Origin: an uncultured Flavobacteriales bacterium
GTDB lineage: Bacteria > Bacteroidota > Bacteroidia > Palsa-965
Direction: 5' to 3'
Assembly: GCA_946478675.1 (NCBI GenBank)
Contig: CAMLEF010000024.1
Coordinates: 1-24,718, forward strand
Length of the DNA stretch: 24,718 nt
How positions within the stretch are numbered: the stretch's first letter is position 1; each line of letters starts with the position of its first letter. The position numbers were made by a program, and so were the translations under genes. Under the pieces are notes generated by a model that was not told the DNA's origin, did no database searches, and saw only the letters and a program-made list of their open reading frames with translations. Positions 20,063-24,718 of the stretch are shown one piece after another.

Positions 20063-22282
20063 TCAGGAATTGACGAAAGCGAATTTGCCTGCGTAACGAT
20101 ACTGGTGCGGGATCACCACTTCGTTTTTTTCATTGGCGTAACCATAACGGCCGTAATCGCCGATATCGACACGCAGCGGCAAATCATTTTCCAGCGGCGG
20201 ATGATCCGAAGTGAAAACGTTGCTCGTCTTGCCGGTCTTGTCGATATAAAATCCTTCGTACATACGCAGGTGAACGTACGCGACGCCGTGATGAAAATTA
20301 TTCGCGTAATCGTACTTCGGCTGAATGATGAATTTGCCGGACTTGTCGATGAATCCTTTCGGACCGTAATCGACGGAAGCAACAGCAAGGCCTTCTGAAA
20401 AATCAGTTGCGTACGAGAACTGCGGACGGATCGCCCATTTGCCGTTGCGGTCGATGTAACCGAAATACGAGGTTTCGTTGTCTTCGTATTCGAGGCCCGG
20501 TTCAGGCGAAGTGAGCCCGCTTTCCGGCATCGACGTTTCGACGAGCGCCAAACCATTTTCCGTAAACGAAGAAGCCGATCGAAAATGAATCGCGATCACT
20601 TCTTTCCCGGTTTTATCCACGTAGCCCCAGCGATCGAGATGACGCACCGGCGCAAGTCCCTGGCTGAACACGCCGACATTATCATAGACCGGCGCCACGA
20701 TCACTTTCCCGGTGGAATCGATGAAACCGAATTTTCCATTGTAGGAAATCGCGCCCATGCCTTCGGAGAAATAATAAATATCGGTTTCCATCGGCTCGTC
20801 GTAGTTGCGCGAGCGTTCCGACAGGTCATCGCTTTCGCTGCTATAATCGGGTTCGTAACCATACGCTGAACTCATATGATCGGGCTGATCGAGCACCGGT
20901 GCCATGATCCAGTTTCCTTTTTTATCAATGACGCCCCACTTGCCGCGGAAGCGAACGTAAGCGCGGTTACCATTGAACGGCATGGCCACTTCGTACTTCG
21001 CTGCAATAACGGTGTTGCCGGTTGCGTCGATGTAACCGAACAGGCGGCGCAACGGTCGCGAAGGCTGCCAGGCTTCGCCGTCTTCTTCGCGGTGACGAAT
21101 GCCCATGCGCAGCAATCGCAAACGATAAGCGGCGTCTTCATCCGTGAGATAGCTGCGATCGAGCTCCGGGTTTTCGCAATCGAGATCACTCGCGCGCAAC
21201 GCCATCACGGCCGCCAGTCCTTCGCTGAACGGATGCGCTGCATAAAACTGCGGTTGAATGATCCAGTTTCCTTCCAGGTCGATGTAACCGAAGCTGCCGG
21301 GCTCGCAGAAAACGTTCAGTGTCGTGGAGACGGAAGAAGCAGCAGGCGGAGTAGTTTCTTTCCCGGAAAGATCGATCCAGAACGTGCGGTCGCCGAGACG
21401 GACTTTCGCTTTCCCATTCTCGAAATCGTACACGTAATCGTAAGTCGCAGGAATGAGCGGATTACCGGTTGCATCGAGAAAGCCCCATTTTCCGCCGGCG
21501 AGTTTTTGTTCACCGTTGTAACGATCGTTTTTCCAGAGACCGCCCGTATTGTACGCCGCGCGTCCTTCCGAAAAGCTGCGGATGAATTCGTACGGCTGCG
21601 TTGTCAGCTTTTTCCCGTTGCGATCGATGACGAAATAATTTCCGGCGCGGAAGTCGTCGCTGTAATCGTAATAATAGTTCCGGCGCCCGGAAACCGGCGT
21701 GCGCTCCCCGATCACCGCCGCACCCGACGACATCGGCGTTGCGAAAACAAACTGCGCAGGAACAAGGATCGAACCGTCGGGATTCAGGTAGCCGTACAGC
21801 GAAGTGTTGTTGTCGCGGTAAAGCAGTGTGCCGTCATCACCGATCTCGAGCGAATTGAACGCCGCGTCGACCACCCACACGCTGCTTTCATCGACGATGC
21901 CGTAACGCACGGCGCTGTCGCCCATGTACGCATTGAAATTGTAGCTCTCCTTGTATTCGTCCAGCGTATGAACCGGCACTTTTTTCGCAGCGACGGCCCG
22001 GCCGTTTTTATACTGGCGGATGGAAAGAAATTGCGGACGGATGAGCCATTCGCCCTTGCTGTTGATGACGCCGTATTTTCCGCCGGAGAGCGCAATCCAT
22101 GCGTCGTTGTCCTGTGCGGCGAGGAAATCGTATTTCGCATCGAGCACCGTCGTGCCCTGGTCATCCTGCAGGCCGTAGAGTTTCGGTTTACAGGCGGGAG
22201 CGAGCCACTGTCCTTTTTGCGCAGGTTGTGCGGAAAGCAGCAGCGGAAGAAAAACGAAGATGCGGAGGAGCGTTTTGATCAT
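20063..22282 (-). CDS. Secreted WG-repeat protein
   Basis: A 739-residue exported protein: signal peptide MIKTLLRIFVFLPLLLSAQ, then at least ten WG-type repeats, each about 45-55 residues. They read roughly YGxIDxxGxWxIxPQFxxAxxFSEGLAxV, for example FGYIDLEGNWIIQPQF, KWGVIDKKGNWIMAPVL, KFGFIDSTGKVIVAPVYD and FGYIDRNGKWAIRPQF. The repeats form beta-structured units of unknown binding function. An acidic insert around residues 365-400 interrupts the repeat series. The last repeat is degenerate (YGYANEKNEVVIPHQY). The function is unknown; such proteins often occur in large families in Bacteroidota. Promoter box TACTTTTG lies 16 nt upstream of the ATG. Stop codons of this and the lipid kinase abut with no gap. 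Confidence 0.94.
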   Translation of the reverse strand: MIKTLLRIFVFLPLLLSAQPAQKGQWLAPACKPKLYGLQDDQGTTVLDAKYDFLAAQDNDAWIALSGGKYGVINSKGEWLIRPQFLSIRQYKNGRAVAAKKVPVHTLDEYKESYNFNAYMGDSAVRYGIVDESSVWVVDAAFNSLEIGDDGTLLYRDNNTSLYGYLNPDGSILVPAQFVFATPMSSGAAVIGERTPVSGRRNYYYDYSDDFRAGNYFVIDRNGKKLTTQPYEFIRSFSEGRAAYNTGGLWKNDRYNGEQKLAGGKWGFLDATGNPLIPATYDYVYDFENGKAKVRLGDRTFWIDLSGKETTPPAASSVSTTLNVFCEPGSFGYIDLEGNWIIQPQFYAAHPFSEGLAAVMALRASDLDCENPELDRSYLTDEDAAYRLRLLRMGIRHREEDGEAWQPSRPLRRLFGYIDATGNTVIAAKYEVAMPFNGNRAYVRFRGKWGVIDKKGNWIMAPVLDQPDHMSSAYGYEPDYSSESDDLSERSRNYDEPMETDIYYFSEGMGAISYNGKFGFIDSTGKVIVAPVYDNVGVFSQGLAPVRHLDRWGYVDKTGKEVIAIHFRSASSFTENGLALVETSMPESGLTSPEPGLEYEDNETSYFGYIDRNGKWAIRPQFSYATDFSEGLAVASVDYGPKGFIDKSGKFIIQPKYDYANNFHHGVAYVHLRMYEGFYIDKTGKTSNVFTSDHPPLENDLPLRVDIGDYGRYGYANEKNEVVIPHQYRYAGKFAFVNS

Positions 22283-22298
22283 TGTGAGGAGGTCTGAT

Positions 22299-22306
22299 CA
22301 AAAGTA
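22299..22306 (-). promoter_or_regulatory. -7 promoter element for the WG-repeat gene
   Basis: The minus strand reads TACTTTTG, matching TAnnTTTG, 16 nt ahead of the ATG. No TTG at the -33 distance. Confidence 0.5.
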
Positions 22307-22374
22307 GGAAATGGTTGGTTGGGTTGGATAGGTTTGTTCGTTGAGATAAAAAACAGGGTAACAGAACTGACCAC

Positions 22375-22905
22375 TCAGAATTCCCACCTTTGCCCTTCGA
22401 TGAGTCTTTGACTTTGCAGATCGAATAAAAACGGAACCCATCGATCATTGGACGGATCGAAAACAAAACCTTTTACCAGATTATCTTCTACGCTCACATC
22501 TTTAATTCCATCAAGCGCAATGCGACCCGAAGTCCAAATGTTACCATCGGGTTCCACGAAATATAAAGCCGTCGAATCGTGAAGAATATACCTTCCGGAA
22601 ACAGTTTCCAGTAAGCGTTCCAGAGCAGCTCCGAATTCGCTTGTTGCTTTCTCCTCCTGAGGCTCGACAAAATAACCTTGCCCGCTGGAGACCACCAAAA
22701 CCCGTGACGATCGCAGCAATGCCCAAACTCCGCTTACCGAACCATGTCCCCTGCTGAAATTTCCAACCCAATCACCGCCATCTTTCTTGAAAAAGCGCAC
22801 TACTAATCCTTCGCTGAAAGCATTGTACGTATTGCCTACTGAAATATACATCGGGCCGTAAGGAGGAAGCCCGTCAAGAACTTCAAAAGGAATTCGCTCT
22901 TCCAT
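22375..22905 (-). CDS. Soluble protein of unknown function
   Basis: I do not recognise this 176-residue protein. It has no signal peptide and should be cytoplasmic. The start MEERIPFEVLDGLPPYGPMY is followed by alternating strands, with SEGLVVRFFKKDGGDWVGNF near residue 31 and VLVVSSGQGYFVEP near 70. The C-terminus GIKDVSVEDNLVKGFVFDPS then WVPFLFDLQSQRLIEG near 150-173 ends in Trp-Glu-Phe. That composition resembles small immunity or regulatory proteins, but I see no decisive motif. The ATG directly follows the TGA of the NlpC/P60 gene, so it is translated as the last gene of that operon. Confidence 0.75.
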   Translation of the reverse strand: MEERIPFEVLDGLPPYGPMYISVGNTYNAFSEGLVVRFFKKDGGDWVGNFSRGHGSVSGVWALLRSSRVLVVSSGQGYFVEPQEEKATSEFGAALERLLETVSGRYILHDSTALYFVEPDGNIWTSGRIALDGIKDVSVEDNLVKGFVFDPSNDRWVPFLFDLQSQRLIEGQRWEF

Positions 22906-23409
22906 TCAAATTACCCGGCAAATGCGAATGAAACGCTTCGGATACGCGCTGTTGTTGTAATCCGTGATGACGACGCCGCGATGATTATCCGAAGAAGAAG
23001 AATGAATGAATTTCAAAGGTTGTCCTTCTTCCGAGATCACGATGCCAACATGGCCGGCGCGTTTGTCTTCCGGATGTGTGCCGCGAAACACGATGATGTC
23101 GCCTTTGCGGGCTTTGCTGATCGGCACTTCTTTGCCGAACGTCTGGTATTCTTTCGAGCCGCGCGGCACGTTGACGCCGTAATGCGCGAAAACATACCAG
23201 GCGAAACCGGAGCAATCAAATCCGGCGGCGGAAGCGCAACCGTATTTGTACGGCGTGCCGAGAAAACTTTGCGCGTAGCTCACGATGCTGTCGGTCAGTC
23301 CCGGGCGGTAACAGGCGCTGTCGGTGACTTTAGCGGTTTTGTGCTGCGCGAAGGCTGCCGGCACGAAAGCTAGCAGTAGGAGCAGTGTTACGATCGTTCT
23401 TTTCATCAT
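22906..23409 (-). CDS. NlpC/P60 family cysteine peptidase
   Basis: A 167-residue secreted cell-wall hydrolase that cuts peptide stems of peptidoglycan in the periplasm, usually between D-gamma-Glu and a diamino acid. The signal peptide is MMKRTIVTLLLLLAFVPAAFAQ. The catalytic triad is visible as the Cys of GFDCSGFAWYVF (about residue 65), the His of RAGHVGIVIS (about 120) and the His of LKFIHSSSSDN (about 135). FLGTPYKYG and RKGDIIVFRG are the other family blocks. It is a single-domain enzyme without SH3 domains, near the short end of the family. Two tandem ATGs begin it; the first overlaps the stop of the GH114-like gene (ATGA). The next ATG abuts its stop. Confidence 0.95.
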   Translation of the reverse strand: MMKRTIVTLLLLLAFVPAAFAQHKTAKVTDSACYRPGLTDSIVSYAQSFLGTPYKYGCASAAGFDCSGFAWYVFAHYGVNVPRGSKEYQTFGKEVPISKARKGDIIVFRGTHPEDKRAGHVGIVISEEGQPLKFIHSSSSDNHRGVVITDYNNSAYPKRFIRICRVI

Positions 23410-24389
23410 TTTCCTTCTTCAAAAAATTCGTAAGCATCCACTTTGTCGAGATATACGCCGTCGAATCCTGCATCGATCACGCGGCGGAGGTAGGAATCCG
23501 TATCGCCGCAGATCATTTGCTGCCACGACGGGTCCCAGTATTTCACGAAATAATTGTCGACCCATGAAGGATCTTCCGCCACCAGGAAAGAAGGCTGGCT
23601 GGCATACCAGTCGTTTTTCCAGTACGACCGGTAATTTTCCGCTTCCCCGATGCTCATGTAGCAAATCAGCATACGACAGCCTCCCTGCGGCTTCATGCGG
23701 ATGCGATCGAGATCGGCGCTCGTGAGCTGCGTGCTTTCATCGAAAGAAAGGTCCATCACGATCAGGTCGTAAGGACTGGCGGCGAGCTTATCGAGGAATT
23801 CCTCTTTCGATGTAAATGACGACGGATTGATCAGGTAAAGAAAATTCTGCGCTTTGTACAGCGAGTCGATATCCAGCGTATCCGTCGTAATGGAAGACGG
23901 CAAAGGCGGAATATCGTCAAGGTCGCGGTGGTCGGCGACAAAACCGAGGAAAGACTCCAGGTAATATTGATTGTACGCATCCGACTGGTGCTGCGGGGTG
24001 GTCGCATAATCGGTGAGCAGCACTTTTTTGCCGTGCTGGCTGGCGAACCGGCACATATCGAGCATCATGGTGTGCTCATAAGCCGGCGTAGCCACATCGT
24101 CGTTATTGTCGTAGCCGTAAAAAACTTCCTCCTGCCCTACCCCGTCGATGGCCTGAAGGTAAGCCGTAGCGGGAGGAGAAACCTGGCCGCCATGCGTAGT
24201 CAGCAGATCGAGCCCGTTTTGCGGAATAACGACAAAACCCGCCCGCCAGCTTTTGCCTTTAGCGCTGATCTGCTGCACGAAAGAGCGCATTTCCTCACGG
24301 TAATCGACGGTCACCACATCCTGTTTGGAGCAGGCCGACCAGAGCACGATAAGTACCGGGAAAAAATATTTGGGGCAGAATTTTTTCAT
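23406..24389 (-). CDS. GH114-like (TM1410/MJ1477-type) lipoprotein, putative polygalactosaminidase
   Basis: A 327-residue TIM-barrel protein of the family that includes endo-alpha-1,4-polygalactosaminidase-like enzymes. It starts with a lipoprotein signal and lipobox WSAC (acylated Cys at about residue 20), so it should sit in a membrane facing the periplasm or surface. The barrel shows YDLIVMDLSFDES (about 208-220), GGCRMLICYMSIGEAENYRSYW (in parts, about 235-256), FVKYWDPSWQQMI and AGFDGVYLDKVDAYEFFE at the end. The acidic residues in SIGEAE and YLDKVDAYEF are the presumed catalytic ones. Substrate unknown; related enzymes cut amino-sugar exopolysaccharides. It leads a three-gene operon with the peptidase, hinting at a shared role in wall or capsule turnover. 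Confidence 0.88.
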   Translation of the reverse strand: MKKFCPKYFFPVLIVLWSACSKQDVVTVDYREEMRSFVQQISAKGKSWRAGFVVIPQNGLDLLTTHGGQVSPPATAYLQAIDGVGQEEVFYGYDNNDDVATPAYEHTMMLDMCRFASQHGKKVLLTDYATTPQHQSDAYNQYYLESFLGFVADHRDLDDIPPLPSSITTDTLDIDSLYKAQNFLYLINPSSFTSKEEFLDKLAASPYDLIVMDLSFDESTQLTSADLDRIRMKPQGGCRMLICYMSIGEAENYRSYWKNDWYASQPSFLVAEDPSWVDNYFVKYWDPSWQQMICGDTDSYLRRVIDAGFDGVYLDKVDAYEFFEEGK

Positions 24390-24423
24390 TGTTATCCAAA
24401 ATTAATGAAAAGTATTACTTTTG
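24389..24423 (+). promoter_or_regulatory. Divergent promoter toward tRNA-Leu
   Basis: TACTTTTG (24416-24423) with TTG (24389-24391) 24 bp upstream matches the -7/-33 pattern. Its -33 overlaps the start codon of the GH114-like gene. It would drive the tRNA region to the right. Confidence 0.45.
24397..24404 (-). promoter_or_regulatory. -7 promoter element for the GH114-NlpC operon
   Basis: The minus strand reads TAATTTTG, a perfect TAnnTTTG, with 7 nt to the ATG. It lies 11 bp from an oppositely oriented box at 24416-24423. Confidence 0.5.
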
Positions 24424-24486
24424 TCCTCCCGTTTGCGGATCGGGACATGTTAAGGTTCTTTAAAATCCCGCAGTTTTTATCCCCTT

Positions 24487-24651
24487 GCCCAGGTGGCAAT
24501 CCCGATGAATATCGGGAGGTAGACGCACGGTGCAACGTTCTTTAAATTGCTTTAATAATTATCCCCTTGCCCAGGTGGCGATCCCGATGAATATCGGGAG
24601 GTAGACGCATGGTGCAAACGTTCTTTAAATTGCTTTAATAATTATCCCCTT
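24487..24651 (+). repeat. Two tandem tRNA-Leu-derived units with a palindrome in the D-loop
   Basis: Units start at 24487 and 24569 (82 bp) and the intact tRNA starts 83 bp later at 24652. Each begins with the tRNA's 5' end GCCCAGGTGGC, keeps GGTAGACGCA, but between them carries a 19 nt stretch with TCCCGATGAATATCGGGA, a 7 bp stem with a GAAT loop, instead of the tRNA's AAATT. After GACGCA the units leave the tRNA sequence (YGGTGCAA, then CGTTCTTTAAATTGC). The units differ at only three positions. The leader ATCCCCTT precedes all three copies. Confidence 0.85.
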
Positions 24652-24718
24652 GCCCAGGTGGCGAAATTGGTAGACGCACCATCTTGAGGGGGTGGCGCCT
24701 TTGGCGTGCTGGTTCGAA
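24652..24718 (+). tRNA. tRNA-Leu (anticodon GAG), 3' partial
   Basis: The gene is cut by the window edge. Acceptor strand GCCCAGG (24652-24658), D-arm GCG...CGC with AAATTGGTAGA loop, anticodon stem CCATC/GGTGG with loop TTGAGGG and anticodon GAG at 24686-24688, reading CUC and CUU. A long variable arm CGCC-TTT-GGCG follows, as expected for a class II tRNA such as leucine, and the T-arm begins TGCTGGTTCGAA at the end. The 3' acceptor half lies outside. Confidence 0.93.

Noticed and set aside
23928..24545. 205-codon plus-strand frame over the GH114-like gene and the tRNA repeats
   Set aside because: It is antisense to a supported gene and ends inside the tRNA-derived repeats.
24487..24718. 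Attachment site of an integrative element at tRNA-Leu
   Set aside because: Integrating elements normally duplicate the 3' end of the tRNA; here the 5' part is duplicated in short tandem units, and no integrase is in view. It cannot be excluded for sequence beyond the window.

Overview
The window looks like a piece of a Bacteroidota chromosome, probably from an environmental lineage. Three signs point there. The promoter-like sites read TAnnTTTG, the Bacteroidota -7 element, several with a TTG 22-24 bp upstream. Start codons show no convincing Shine-Dalgarno sites. The gene content (DUF4199, RibBA fusion, WG-repeat protein, LpxH-like phosphoesterase, DUF892 ferritin-like protein, surE next to lpxB) fits that phylum. 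I see no integrase, transposase, phage genes or CRISPR array.

Layout. 1-1654: a 5'-truncated frame joining a cysteine-rich CWC motif to a class I methyltransferase, then a secreted protein of unknown function. 1745-3394 (minus): DUF4199 membrane protein and a polyprenyl-phosphate-type GT2 glycosyltransferase, abutting. 3684-3785: the signal recognition particle RNA, then a GNAT acetyltransferase. 4631-6304: a small transaldolase with a strong terminator, and a Sua5/YciO protein. 6496-8242 (minus): a DUF892 ferritin-like protein and a striking two-part protein, acidic then Ser/Arg-rich. 8567-10605: RibBA and a Dph6-like PP-loop ATPase. 10888-16011 (minus): surE, a small membrane protein, lpxB, a SpoIID-type protein and a second small membrane protein, tightly coupled by overlapping or nearly touching stops and starts, followed by a lipoprotein and a secreted protein. 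16343-16789 (minus): Hsp20. 17041-20062: LpxH-like phosphoesterase, MurG-like glycosyltransferase and a diacylglycerol-kinase-like lipid kinase. 20063-22282 (minus): a large WG-repeat protein. 22375-24389 (minus): GH114-like lipoprotein, NlpC/P60 peptidase and an unknown soluble protein in one operon. 24652-24718: tRNA-Leu(GAG), cut by the window edge and preceded by two tandem damaged copies of its own 5' part.

How the genes relate. Much of the right half serves the cell envelope: lipid A (lpxB and the LpxH-like enzyme), probable glycolipid and phospholipid synthesis (glycosyltransferase, lipid kinase, GT2), and peptidoglycan enzymes (SpoIID-type, NlpC/P60). The left and centre hold central housekeeping genes.

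The parts with most unexplained structure are between genes. Most longer gaps are filled by one of about nine families of short 6-9 nt 'words' repeated with variation, usually arranged as long imperfect inverted repeats. The other stand-outs are the tRNA-Leu-derived units carrying a palindrome in the D-loop, the SR-rich protein, the CWC-methyltransferase join, and several -7 boxes so close to ATG that the mRNAs are probably leaderless.
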